Part shown: piece by piece, positions 1 to 6,583 of the stretch | Layout: the number at the start of each line of letters is the position of its first letter | How positions within the stretch are numbered: position 1 is the first letter of the stretch | Assembly: GCA_017882935.1 (NCBI GenBank) | Contig: JADGOP010000030.1 | Coordinates: forward strand, 1-11,672 | DNA length: 11,672 nucleotides | Origin: Actinomycetota bacterium | GTDB taxonomy: Bacteria > Actinomycetota > Acidimicrobiia > Acidimicrobiales > Iamiaceae | Direction of reading: 5' to 3' | The notes under the pieces: generated by a model | Told to the model about the DNA's origin: nothing | What the model saw: the letters and a program-made list of their open reading frames with translations, nothing else | Databases searched by the model: none | Program-made: the position numbers and the translations under genes

Positions 1-128
1 TACGACAGCCGGTTCGTTTACACGGGGATGTGCAGCGCGTGATCTGCAGATCCTCATGCTGATCGAGGAAAGTGAAGGTACCAACGCGGTCTCCGCGGAA
101 CAATTGAGCGAGCGCACCGGACTTCTGA
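1..128. other. Anomalous left-edge segment, no intact gene
   Basis: This stretch is about 58% GC over its first 120 bases, against roughly 70% or more just to the right. Forward frame 1 reads the peptide YDSRFVYTGMCSA and then stops at 40-42, like the tail of a protein that begins outside the window. Forward frame 2 is open from base 2 and contains LQILMLIEESEG followed by VSAEQLSERTGL, which has the look of a winged-helix segment. It then runs out of register into nonsense over the DUF2342 fragment. No convincing start, ribosome binding site or complete product is visible. A perfect 12-base palindrome (GATCTGCAGATC) lies at 41-52. I read this as the broken end of one or two unrelated genes joined to the next segment near base 129. 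The winged-helix impression is weak. Confidence 0.4.
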
Positions 129-143
129 CCGCGCGACTTCCGC

Positions 144-1400
144 TTGTGGATCGCGTTGCACGAGCTGACCCACCGCGCCCAGTTCACCGGCGTCCCCTGG
201 TTGCGGGCCTACTTCCTCGGCCTGGTGGGAGAGCTCGTCGGTGGGGTGGAGCCGGACCCGAAGCGGCTGCTCGGTGCCGTCGCCCGCGCGGTCGACGAGA
301 TGCGCCAGGGTCGCAACCCGATTGACGAAGGCGGGATGGTCTCGCTGTTCGCGTCACCCGAGCGGGACCTCGTGTTCGACATGAACGACTTCGACGAGAC
401 GCTGCCAGGCCCGTGGGAGTGGGACGTCAAGCGGCTCTGCGCCAGCCTGCACATCGTCGCCCGTGCCAACGGGTTCCGGCGGCGCGACGCCGACCGCGTG
501 GTGCGGGCGGCGGCCTGCGCGTACCGGGAGCGCACCGCGTGGTTCGCCACCCGTCGCACGATGGAGCTCTGGTACGACCGCATCCACGTCGACGACGTCA
601 TCGGCCACTTCCCCCGCAGGTACCGCGCGGCGCTGGAGCGCGACATCCGCAAGGCCCGCCGCAAGGACCACGCGCGTGCGGTCACCAAGCTGACGCAGGC
701 GGTCGACGGCCGGGTCGTGTTCGCCGAGGACCCGCCGCTGCTCGTGCACCTCGAGGCCACGGGCCACGACATGGACGAGGCCACGCCCATGATCGAGCGG
801 TACCGCCAGTCGCTCGCCGACGACCGGCGCGAGCTGTTCGACCGCTTCCACGTGGTCGACGCGGCGCGCAAGGTCGTGGGGGTGGGCAGCGTCGGCACGC
901 GCTGCTGGATCCTGCTGCTCGAGGGCCCCGACCACCCTGGCGGCGACCGCCTCGTGCTCCAGGTCAAGGAGGCGCAGGACTCGGTGCTCGAGCCCTACGT
1001 GGGCGCGTCGGCGCTCGACCACCACGGCAAGCGCGTGGTGGTCGGGCAGAAGCTCACCCAGGCGGCCAGCGACCTGTTCCTGGGGTGGACGACGGCGCCC
1101 GAGTCGGGACGCCAGTACTACGTGCGGCAGCTGTGGGACGTGAAGGGCCAGAGCGACCCGCTGGCCATGGACGTGCGCAACCTGTCCCACTACGGCACCC
1201 TCTGCGCCTGGGCGCTGGCGCGGGCCCACGCCCGTACGGGCGACGCGGCGCAGCTGGCGGGCTACCTCGGCGGGTCCGGGCGCTTCGACGAGGCCATCGT
1301 CGACTTCTCCGCGGCCTACGCGCGCACCAACGAGCGCGACCACCGGGCGCTGCTCACCGCCATCGCCGACGGCCGCATCGTCGCCCAGACCGGCATCTGA
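144..1400 (+). pseudogene. DUF2342 metallopeptidase fragment fused in frame to N-truncated DUF2252 protein
   Basis: The frame is open from 129 to 1400 and preceded by TGA at 126-128. The first possible start is TTG 144, but homologues would continue upstream (the codons before it read PRDFR), so that start is probably artificial. Residues 1-66 resemble the core of DUF2342 (zincin-like): LWIALHELTH carries the HExxH zinc motif, followed by a PWLR motif and an RNPIDEGG segment. From LFASPE (345-362) onward it is DUF2252: residues 74-93 carry the NDFDETLPGPWEWD signature, and the rest matches that family to its usual C-terminus (FDEAIVDFSAAYA, ERDH). The DUF2252 part lacks about 110 N-terminal residues, including the usual CGDAHLSNFG motif. 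The DUF2342 part lacks both its N-terminus and the later EGHG region. Neither half should be functional as drawn. ATG 300 is a later in-frame alternative start. DUF2252 function is not established. The order of parts is clear; whether the fusion is biological or an assembly error is not. Confidence 0.75.
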
Positions 1401-1426
1401 CCGGCGCCTCACCGGGCCTGGCCAGC

Positions 1427-1432
1427 TAACCT
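1427..1432 (+). promoter_or_regulatory. Possible -10 box for the 1464 operon
   Basis: TAACCT matches the actinobacterial TANNNT -10 pattern and lies 31 bases before the ATG at 1464. This would leave a short leader carrying the GGAAGG ribosome binding site at 1447-1452. No good -35 hexamer is visible. This is a pattern match only. Confidence 0.25.
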
Positions 1433-1463
1433 CCGGAGCAGCCAGCGGAAGGTGACCGAGGCC

Positions 1464-1991
1464 ATGAGCGGTGATGTGATCGTGGGGGCGTTCCCCAGTG
1501 CGGACCAGGCCAACTCGGCCATCGTGGCACTCGAGCGCGCCGGGGTCGACTCCGGTCACGTCCGGGTGGCCAACGCACCCGGCGAGGTGGGCCGCGACCA
1601 GACTCGCGAGGCCGACCAGCGCATGAGCAACTGGCTCGGCCGCCGCGTGGTCAAGGGCGTGGTGCTGGGCGCGCTGATCGGCGCGGGCATCGCCATCGTC
1701 GTCGTGTTCATCGCGATGTCGAACCCGGGGATCGGGGTGTTGATCGGCGTCGGCATCCTCGGCGCCATCGTCGGCTCCGTGGCGGGCGGCTACATCTGGG
1801 TCATCGGCGGCGTGCCCCGCTCCTCCGACGCCTTCGACAGCTACCTCCTCGCCCACGACGACGAGGTCTGCGTGGCGGTGACCCTGGCCGACGTCACCAG
1901 GCTCGGAGCCATCTCCGACGTGCTCACCACCGAGGGTGCCACCTCGGTGCAGCGGGTGGCGCACTCGAAGGCCACGGGGGCGGGCGCATGA
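1464..1991 (+). CDS. General-stress-protein-17M-like two-helix membrane protein
   Basis: The 175-residue product opens with VIVGAFPSADQANSAIVALERAGV, split here at residues 5-28, a beta-alpha unit like the N-terminus of general stress protein 17M/YflT-type proteins. Two hydrophobic glycine-rich segments follow at about 63-85 and 89-115, patterned like a glycine-zipper hairpin. A C-terminal soluble part (about 133-165) again looks like a beta-alpha-beta unit (VCVAVTLADV, then a helix, then SVQRV). It is therefore probably an inner-membrane protein with both ends on one side. I chose ATG 1464 because GGAAGG lies about 11 bases upstream; the in-frame GTG at 1452 would sit directly against that motif. 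It overlaps the next gene by ATGA at 1988-1991, so the two are probably translationally coupled. A role in stress response or permeability is inference from the N-terminal likeness only. Confidence 0.75.
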   Translation: MSGDVIVGAFPSADQANSAIVALERAGVDSGHVRVANAPGEVGRDQTREADQRMSNWLGRRVVKGVVLGALIGAGIAIVVVFIAMSNPGIGVLIGVGILGAIVGSVAGGYIWVIGGVPRSSDAFDSYLLAHDDEVCVAVTLADVTRLGAISDVLTTEGATSVQRVAHSKATGAGA

Positions 1992-2491
1992 ACAACGCCA
2001 CGTGGGCCATGCTCAACGAGACGGAGAAGGCGCTGCTGCGCGACGCCGAGCCCGCGGCCCTGGCCGGGCTCGACGAGGACGCCTTGGCCGAGCTGCACGA
2101 CCGCATCCGCCGCGCCCGTACCAAGTACACCAAGCTCTACCGGCGTCGCGCAGGTGCCCAGGTCGGCGCCGACGCCACGCGCGCCGGCGCCCACGCCCAG
2201 CACGCCCGCACCGCCGCCAAGGCCGAGGCCTTCGAGGAGGCCCTCGCACGGGTGTCGCGGGTGCTCGCCAAGGCTGCGAAGGCCAGCGCTGACGCGCTCA
2301 AGGCGGAGCGCCTCGCCGCGGCCCGCGCCGTGAAGGCCTCGTCGGGCCCTGCGGGCGCCGCAGGGGGCGCGACCGGCAAGGTCGACGCCGCGTCGGGCAA
2401 GGCCAAGCGCCGCACACCCATCCGCAAGCGCGCCAGCGCCGCCGACCGGGCGGCCACCCGGCGGGCCCAAGCGGCCAGGGACTCGCGCTGA
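1988..2491 (+). CDS. Basic Ala/Lys/Arg-rich hypothetical protein
   Basis: The 167-residue product starts with a compact acidic helical region (about 6-45, TEKALLRDAEPAALAGLDED then LAELHDRIRRAR). It passes into long, almost uninterrupted predicted helix rich in Ala, Lys and Arg (about 46-118). It ends in a flexible Gly/Ala linker and a strongly basic tail (138-167, KAKRRTPIRKRAS and more). The tail composition resembles histone-H1-like C-termini of bacterial nucleoid proteins, but I recognise no named domain. Similar short proteins with the ELHxRIRRARxKYxKLYRR stretch occur in other actinobacteria, from memory. Its ATG overlaps the stop of the membrane stress-type gene, so the two share an mRNA. 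Nucleic-acid binding is a guess from charge; a coiled-coil partner of the membrane protein is an alternative. Confidence 0.75.
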   Translation: MNNATWAMLNETEKALLRDAEPAALAGLDEDALAELHDRIRRARTKYTKLYRRRAGAQVGADATRAGAHAQHARTAAKAEAFEEALARVSRVLAKAAKASADALKAERLAAARAVKASSGPAGAAGGATGKVDAASGKAKRRTPIRKRASAADRAATRRAQAARDSR

Positions 2492-2519
2492 CGCCGTGCG
2501 GGTTCCGGTCCTGCGCCCG

Positions 2520-2525
2520 TAGTGT
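2520..2525 (+). promoter_or_regulatory. Possible -10 box of a leaderless promoter
   Basis: TAGTGT fits TANNNT and ends six bases before the ATG at 2532, the spacing expected when transcription begins at or next to the start codon. The bases between the previous gene and this ATG hold no purine-rich ribosome binding site, which agrees with a leaderless mRNA. No clear -35 hexamer is present. Confidence 0.35.
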
Positions 2526-2531
2526 CGACAG

Positions 2532-2987
2532 ATGCACGACTCGGTGACCGTCCACATCAACGCCACGCCCGACCAGGTGTGGGACCTCGTGAGCGACGTG
2601 ACCCGCATCGGCGAGTACAGCCCCGAGACCTTCGAGGCCGAGTGGCTCGGCGATGCCACCGGCCCGGCCGTCGGCGCCTCGTTCCGCGGCCACGTCAAGC
2701 GCAACGGCAAGGGGCCCATCTATTGGACCACCTGCACCGTCGTGGCCTGCGACCCGGGCCACGAGTTCGCCTTCGCGGTCGGCCCCGAGGGCAAGCAGCT
2801 CAACACCTGGCGCTACCAGCTCGAGGCGGCCGGTGACGGCACCGACGTCACCGAGTCGTTCCAGCTCACCGACAACGCGGGGCTCCGGCTCTACTGGAAG
2901 TTGCTCGGGTGGGCGCGGGGCCGGACCAACCGCAACGGCATGCGCACCACGCTCGAGCGCATGAAGGCCGAGCTCGAGGTCGCCTGA
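2532..2987 (+). CDS. SRPBCC-fold (polyketide cyclase/dehydrase-like) protein
   Basis: The 151-residue product has the pattern of the START-like polyketide_cyc2 family. It begins with a first strand, then ATPDQVWDLVSDVTRIGEYSP (residues 11-31, split here: ATPDQVWDLV, SDVTRIGEYSP), the classic helix-loop after strand 1. Next come GASFRGHVKRNGKGPIYWTT strands and a long C-terminal helix (about 121-150, ending ERMKAELEVA). Such proteins form a hydrophobic pocket and bind or modify lipids and other small ligands; no catalytic residues can be assigned. It is cytoplasmic, with no signal peptide. It ends exactly where the convergent YihY gene ends: its TGA at 2985-2987 abuts that gene's stop at 2988-2990, so there is no room for a separate terminator. 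The upstream gap is 40 bases. Confidence 0.85.
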   Translation: MHDSVTVHINATPDQVWDLVSDVTRIGEYSPETFEAEWLGDATGPAVGASFRGHVKRNGKGPIYWTTCTVVACDPGHEFAFAVGPEGKQLNTWRYQLEAAGDGTDVTESFQLTDNAGLRLYWKLLGWARGRTNRNGMRTTLERMKAELEVA

Positions 2988-3989
2988 TCAGGTCGGCGGG
3001 TCGAGGTCGAAGAACCGCCTGATCCGGGCCGACCTCCGTGGCAGCGCGCGCAGCAGCGGCAGCGAGAACACCAGCGTCGACACGCTCCCGTAGCGCTCGT
3101 AGACGACGGGGTTCAGCTCCAGGCCCACCACTACCGCCCGGCCCAGGATGAAGAACCAACCGAGCGTCACCACGGTCGCGCCGATCGCGCCGTACAGCTC
3201 GCTGGCCTTGTCGAAGCGGTCGGGGAGGTACAGCTCACTGACGAGGTGCATGCCCGTGAGCACCCCCGACACCAGGACCGCCCCCGGGATGAGGGCGCCG
3301 GGGTCCTCGGTGCCGCGGGGCACGAGCGAGGTGATGAGCAGCCACGCCACCAGGTAGATGACGAAGGCGGGCGCGAACGAGAGGCTGGCCACCCCGACAC
3401 CCAGGTCGGCGCGGGCGCGGCTCACGAGGATCGCCACCAGCCCCATGCCGCTGGCCAACCCGGCGATCGCCCCGACCACTCGCACCGACGACCGCCGCTG
3501 GATCGGGAGGCCCCATGCCTGGCAGCTGGCCGCACAGAGGACCCTGCTGAGCGCCCGCCCGGTGGTGGCGATGCCGAAGAGCCCCAGGAACGTGATGAAC
3601 CAGGGCGCCCGCCCCGACTGGTGGAAGGCGTGCTGGATCTGCTGTCCCAGGCCACCTGAGACCCCGGCGTTGCGCTCCACGTCGGCCGCGCTCAGGTGGC
3701 CCCCGAAGAAGCCGGCCAGGCCCACGAGCAGCAGCAGCAGCGGGACGAAGAACAGGAACAGCCGGAAGGCGATGGCGCTGCCGATCATCGACCCGGCCGA
3801 CTCGCTGTCGCGCCGGACCAGGCTGGCGCCCATGCCGACGACCGGCACGTCCTCGTAGCGCCGGAGGCGCGCCATGGCCTGGGCCTTCAGCGCCGAGACG
3901 CGCGACGGCGGCTCGACCTCGGACGGGTCGGGAGCGGGCGTGCCCGGGACGGGATCGTCGGGGGACGGGCCCGTCGCGGGTTCCGGCAT
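2988..3989 (-). CDS. YihY/BrkB-family inner membrane protein
   Basis: The 333-residue product has a proline- and acid-rich cytoplasmic N-terminus (1-30). About six membrane segments follow: near 72-95 (IAFRLFLFFVPLLLLLVG, the family's first conserved helix), 130-150, 172-190, 204-222, 232-252 and 268-292. The family was once misnamed ribonuclease BN; its function is still unclear, and a transport or envelope role is usual guesswork. ATG 3989 is the best upstream start but has only a weak AGG just before it; M39 or another internal codon could be used instead. The frame is open much further upstream through the glycosylase gene, but that is a GC-driven shadow. It lies 38 bases downstream of the glycosylase gene on the same strand, with a GC-rich hairpin between them. 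Confidence 0.88.
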   Translation of the reverse strand: MPEPATGPSPDDPVPGTPAPDPSEVEPPSRVSALKAQAMARLRRYEDVPVVGMGASLVRRDSESAGSMIGSAIAFRLFLFFVPLLLLLVGLAGFFGGHLSAADVERNAGVSGGLGQQIQHAFHQSGRAPWFITFLGLFGIATTGRALSRVLCAASCQAWGLPIQRRSSVRVVGAIAGLASGMGLVAILVSRARADLGVGVASLSFAPAFVIYLVAWLLITSLVPRGTEDPGALIPGAVLVSGVLTGMHLVSELYLPDRFDKASELYGAIGATVVTLGWFFILGRAVVVGLELNPVVYERYGSVSTLVFSLPLLRALPRRSARIRRFFDLDPPT

Positions 3990-4000
3990 GCCTGGAGTCT

Positions 4001-4015
4001 GGCCGCTCCGCGGCC
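4001..4015 (-). terminator. GC-rich hairpin between glycosylase and YihY genes
   Basis: A perfect inverted repeat, GGCCGC-TCC-GCGGCC, lies 12 bases after the glycosylase stop and 11 bases before the YihY ATG. No U-tract follows, so it is not a standard intrinsic terminator. It could be a weak terminator, an RNA-stabilising stem, or chance in GC-rich sequence. Confidence 0.3.
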
Positions 4016-4027
4016 GGGGCGGTGACC

Positions 4028-4627
4028 TCAGGGCGCGGCGCCGGGATCCAGCCGGGTGCGCTTGGCGCGGCACCACTCGACGTGGTCGTCCACGACCCCG
4101 ACGGCCTGCAGCAGCGAGTAGACGATCGTCGAACCGACGAAGGTGAAGCCCCGCTGCTTCAGGTCCTTGCTGATGCGATCGGACAGCTCGGTGCGGGCCG
4201 GGAGCTCGCCGAGATCCCGGGGATGGTTCACGAGCGGGGTGCCGTCGACCCAGCCCCAGAGGTAGGCGTCGAGCGAGCCGACGTCGTCGCAGAGCTGGAG
4301 GTAGGCCCGCGCGTTCGTGACCGTGCCGCGCACCTTGAGCCGGTTGCGCACGATGCCGGCATCTTCGAGGAGCGCCGCGACCTTGTCCTCGTCGTACTGC
4401 GCGATGCGCTCGGGGTCGAAGCCGTCGAACGCGCGGCGGTAGTTCTCGCGCTTGCCGAGGATGGTCGACCAGGAGAGCCCCGCCTGGGCGCCCTCGAGGA
4501 TCAGCATCTCGAAGAGGTGCCGGTCGTCGTGGGAGGGGATGCCCCACTCGTGGTCGTGGTAGGCGCGGTAGGCGTCGGAGCCCTCGGCCCAGGGGCACCG
4601 GAGCACGGCGGGGGAGGCGTCGGTCAC
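4028..4627 (-). CDS. tag: DNA-3-methyladenine glycosylase I
   Basis: This protein removes 3-methyladenine from alkylated DNA as the first step of base excision repair in the cytoplasm. The 199-residue product is near-normal length for the family. C11 and H24 (CPWAEGSDAYRAYH) plus a C-terminal HVEWC pair reproduce the spacing of the zinc-binding Cys/His set known from E. coli Tag (C4, H17, H175, C179). E45 in LEGAQAGLSW matches the catalytic glutamate E38, and W53 matches the nearby pocket tryptophan. I chose GTG 4627 because GAGG lies 8 bases upstream and residues 2-10 lead directly into the zinc motif; the frame stays open upstream without homology. It reads away from the DUF5522 gene across a 54-base gap and precedes the YihY gene on the same strand. 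No damage-response operator is apparent. Confidence 0.93.
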   Translation of the reverse strand: MTDASPAVLRCPWAEGSDAYRAYHDHEWGIPSHDDRHLFEMLILEGAQAGLSWSTILGKRENYRRAFDGFDPERIAQYDEDKVAALLEDAGIVRNRLKVRGTVTNARAYLQLCDDVGSLDAYLWGWVDGTPLVNHPRDLGELPARTELSDRISKDLKQRGFTFVGSTIVYSLLQAVGVVDDHVEWCRAKRTRLDPGAAP

Positions 4628-4681
4628 CGTCCCATCCTCGTCGACCGGCAGGATGTTGCGTCGCTGCGCTTGGATGGGGTG

Positions 4682-4894
4682 ATGGCGCAACCCGTGTCCG
4701 CGGCGGCCGCGCAGGCCCACGTCGAGGCGCTGGCGCGCGGGGCCGAGAGCTACCTCGACCCCCAGACCGGGTTCGTGGTGCTCACGGCCGACACGCTCCT
4801 GGCGAGGGGTGCGTGCTGCGGGAGCGGCTGCCGGCACTGCCCGTACCCGGTCGCCGAGCAACGCCGTGCCGAACGACCCACGGCGTGCGACTGA
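4682..4894 (+). CDS. DUF5522-type cysteine-rich small protein
   Basis: The 70-residue product carries YLDPQTGFVVLTADTLLARG (24-43) followed by ACCGSGCRHCPYP (44-56), the signature of the small DUF5522 family. The tight CCxxxCxxC cluster with a histidine (C45, C46, C50, C53) suggests binding of a metal ion or iron-sulfur centre, but no function is established. ATG 4682 is chosen because it gives the usual family length; GGATGGGG just upstream may serve as a close ribosome binding site. The frame is open far to the left, but only as a shadow of the glycosylase. It diverges from the glycosylase gene and converges on the esterase, whose stop lies 9 bases after its own. A link to DNA repair through shared regulation is possible but unsupported. 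Confidence 0.85.
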   Translation: MAQPVSAAAAQAHVEALARGAESYLDPQTGFVVLTADTLLARGACCGSGCRHCPYPVAEQRRAERPTACD

Positions 4895-4906
4895 CCGCCC
4901 GGGTCA
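4892..4906. repeat. Inverted repeat spanning two convergent stops
   Basis: TGACC and GGTCA form perfect 5-base arms around a CCCG-rich centre. The left arm holds the DUF5522 stop (4892-4894) and the right arm holds the hydrolase stop (4904-4906, other strand). It may form a short bidirectional hairpin but has no T-run; the symmetry follows partly from two TGA stops facing each other. Confidence 0.25.
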
Positions 4907-6055
4907 GGAGCCCGTGAGGCGTGCGTCGACCCACGACAGGGCCGCGGCGTTGTAGTTCGCCGGGCTCGCCGGGTCGGTGTTCACCAGTCCGGCGTGCGGG
5001 GTGACGACGTGCAACGAGCAGTCAGGGGTGGCATCGAGGTCGACGCAGACCGGCAGGTTCAGCGACCTGCTGCCGGGCCCCTCGGCGGTGATCGCCGCGG
5101 CGAGCGGCTGGTGGGTGCAGTCCGTGGCGCCGAGGGTGACGGTGGAGCCGTCGCGCAGGGGACAGGCCATCGGCACGCTGCCGCACGTGTTGGTGTCGCC
5201 GTGGTTCCAGATGTGCAGCAGCGGGACCGTCAACCGTCCACTCGACACCAGCTTGTCGGTCTCGTTGTTGATGTTGCCCAGGTCGGGCTCGAGCCGCTTC
5301 TGGATGGTGGCCGTGGCCTCGGGGTCGAACTTGGGGCTGTTGCAGACGCCCTGCGCATCGGCCGCGGCGCCCGCCTCGACGTTCACGACGCTGGCGTCGC
5401 CGACCACGCCGGCGGGCGCGTTGCCCGACTCCTGCATCGCCCACGCCACGTTGTAGGCGCCGGCCGACCCGGCGCTGCCGCCGGCCAGGAAGTACTTCCC
5501 GGTGGGATACGTGGCCTCGGTGAACGCGATGGCGGCCTTGGTGGCGAGCAGGCCGTTGGTGGTGCGGGCCGACCCGTCGGTGTTGGTGTGGGGGTTGTTG
5601 GGGTCGACCTCACCGGCGCCGCTGTAGAGGTCGCGGTTGCAGTACGACACCGCCAGCACGCGGAACCCGGCCGGGTCGCTGCGGATCCCTGCCGCGAGGC
5701 CCGCGCTGCTGATGCCTCCCTGCAGGCCGGCGGCGCCCTGCTCGATCATCTGCTTGGTGTCGGGTTGCGGGGTGCCGGTGCTGTCGAACCAGCCCACGCC
5801 GCCTCCGTGCAGCCACACCCACAACGGTGCGGTTGCGGTCGGCGAGGACCCCACCTTGGTGCCGACCACGAAGGTCTGGTCACCGCTGATGCTGCAGGGG
5901 TAGGCGGCGTTCCGGTAGAAGTCGTACGTCCAGCCGTTCACGGTGGTCGTGCTCACGAAGGAGATCTGCGAGGTGTCGCCGGGCGTGGTCAGGCACGCGG
6001 TGGCGGCGGTCGCGACGAGCAGCAGCGTCAGGGCGAGACCGAGGAAGCGGCGCAT
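4904..6055 (-). CDS. Secreted serine hydrolase, pectinacetylesterase/Notum-like
   Basis: The 383-residue product begins with a signal peptide (MRRFLGLALTLLLVATAATA) followed by C21. The TAC context is a poor but possible lipobox, so it may be a lipoprotein or freely secreted. It has an alpha/beta-hydrolase layout like pectinacetylesterase/Notum proteins: WLHGGG oxyanion loop at 81-86, YCNRDLYSG at 138-146, and AGGSAGSAGAYN at 191-202 with S194 as likely nucleophile. Later D287 (NHGDTNT) and H354 (TPHAGLVN) are candidates for the rest of the triad. Several cysteines (54, 139, 238, 291, 298, 313, 337, 346) suggest disulfides, fitting an exported protein. An ester or deacetylation substrate, perhaps a polysaccharide, is inferred only from the fold. 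The start is supported by GAGGA about 8 bases upstream. It has its own 138-base upstream gap and probably its own promoter. Confidence 0.8.
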   Translation of the reverse strand: MRRFLGLALTLLLVATAATACLTTPGDTSQISFVSTTTVNGWTYDFYRNAAYPCSISGDQTFVVGTKVGSSPTATAPLWVWLHGGGVGWFDSTGTPQPDTKQMIEQGAAGLQGGISSAGLAAGIRSDPAGFRVLAVSYCNRDLYSGAGEVDPNNPHTNTDGSARTTNGLLATKAAIAFTEATYPTGKYFLAGGSAGSAGAYNVAWAMQESGNAPAGVVGDASVVNVEAGAAADAQGVCNSPKFDPEATATIQKRLEPDLGNINNETDKLVSSGRLTVPLLHIWNHGDTNTCGSVPMACPLRDGSTVTLGATDCTHQPLAAAITAEGPGSRSLNLPVCVDLDATPDCSLHVVTPHAGLVNTDPASPANYNAAALSWVDARLTGS

Positions 6056-6140
6056 GGGAGGGTCCTCTCGGGCGACGGGGCCGCGGTGCCGGGCCCCGAA
6101 CGTGACCCCATGTTGTCTGCAAGATGTGAGGAGTCTGTGA

Positions 6141-6158
6141 GGCCGCGCGGCAGCGGCC
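6141..6158 (-). terminator. GC-rich hairpin downstream of the membrane operon
   Basis: GGCCGC and GCGGCC form a perfect 6-base stem with a 6-base loop, 35 bases after the stop of the Thr-rich protein and upstream of the hydrolase. The arms are identical to those at 4001-4015. There is no U-tract, so a terminator role is tentative. The rest of the 6056-6193 gap holds three TGTGAG copies (6125, 6136, 6174) and two CCGCTCGTC copies (6162, 6180), with no clear promoter hexamers. Confidence 0.35.
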
Positions 6159-6193
6159 CATCCGCTCGTCCTCTGTGAGCCGCTCGTCGGGGG

Positions 6194-6583
6194 TCAGGGA
6201 GCGGTGGTGGTGGTGGCCGGCGTGGTGCTGGTGCTGGTGCCGGCGCGCGTGGTGGCGGTCGTGCTCGGCGTGGTGCTGCCCGAGTCGGGAGCGTGGGCCA
6301 CGGTGGTGGAGGTCGCCGCCGGCGCGGCGGTGCTGGACGACTGCGGCGGCGCGACCGTCGTGCTCGGTTCCGTGCGCCTCGGCACCGTGGTGGTGTGGCG
6401 CTGGGTCGTGGTGGTGGCGCTGACCACCGAGACCGGAACGACGGTGGGCGGGGTGGTGCGGACGTCGAGGTACACCTGCCCGAGGCCGAGGAACGCCAGC
6501 AGCATCAGCGCGGTCGACCACCGGACCGGGAACTTGGGGTGGATGGGGCGGCCGAGGGCCTTCAGGGCTCGGGGCGCGCTCAC
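6194..6583 (-). CDS. Single-helix membrane protein with Thr/Ser/Pro-rich tail
   Basis: The 129-residue product has a short basic cytoplasmic N-terminus (1-21), one membrane helix (about 22-40, WSTALMLLAFLGLGQVYL) and a long low-complexity tail (about 43-129) made mostly of Thr, Ser, Ala, Pro and Val. The positive-inside rule puts the tail outside the membrane, where it could be a spacer across the envelope or a site for O-glycosylation. It has no recognised domain. Its GTG start overlaps the stop of the MscS gene by GTGA (6580-6583), so translation is probably coupled. The tail is the cause of the GTG/GGT triplet monotony seen on the plus strand at about 6203-6420. Partnership with the channel is inference from overlap only. 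Confidence 0.7.
   Translation of the reverse strand: MSAPRALKALGRPIHPKFPVRWSTALMLLAFLGLGQVYLDVRTTPPTVVPVSVVSATTTTQRHTTTVPRRTEPSTTVAPPQSSSTAAPAATSTTVAHAPDSGSTTPSTTATTRAGTSTSTTPATTTTAP

Noticed and set aside
41..52. Perfect 12-base palindrome GATCTGCAGATC as an attachment or restriction-modification site
   Set aside because: Single copy, no associated gene or repeat; could be chance in a poorly supported edge segment.
354..1964. Long minus-strand open frame of 536 codons
   Set aside because: Antisense to the DUF2252 and stress-type genes; its translation is Ala/Arg/His/Asp-rich low complexity without domain motifs, as expected from high-GC shadow frames.
3990..4598. N-terminal extension of the YihY frame through the glycosylase gene
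   Set aside because: The extension is Arg/Pro-rich and overlaps tag in another frame; family homology begins only after ATG 3989.
4994..6178. Plus-strand frame opposite the secreted hydrolase
   Set aside because: Val/Gly/Arg-rich shadow; the opposite strand has a signal peptide and catalytic motifs.
6203..6420. GTG/GGT-rich monotony that could be a microsatellite or short repeat array
   Set aside because: It is the complement of a Thr/Ser-codon-rich tail; units are irregular, with no fixed spacer or period.
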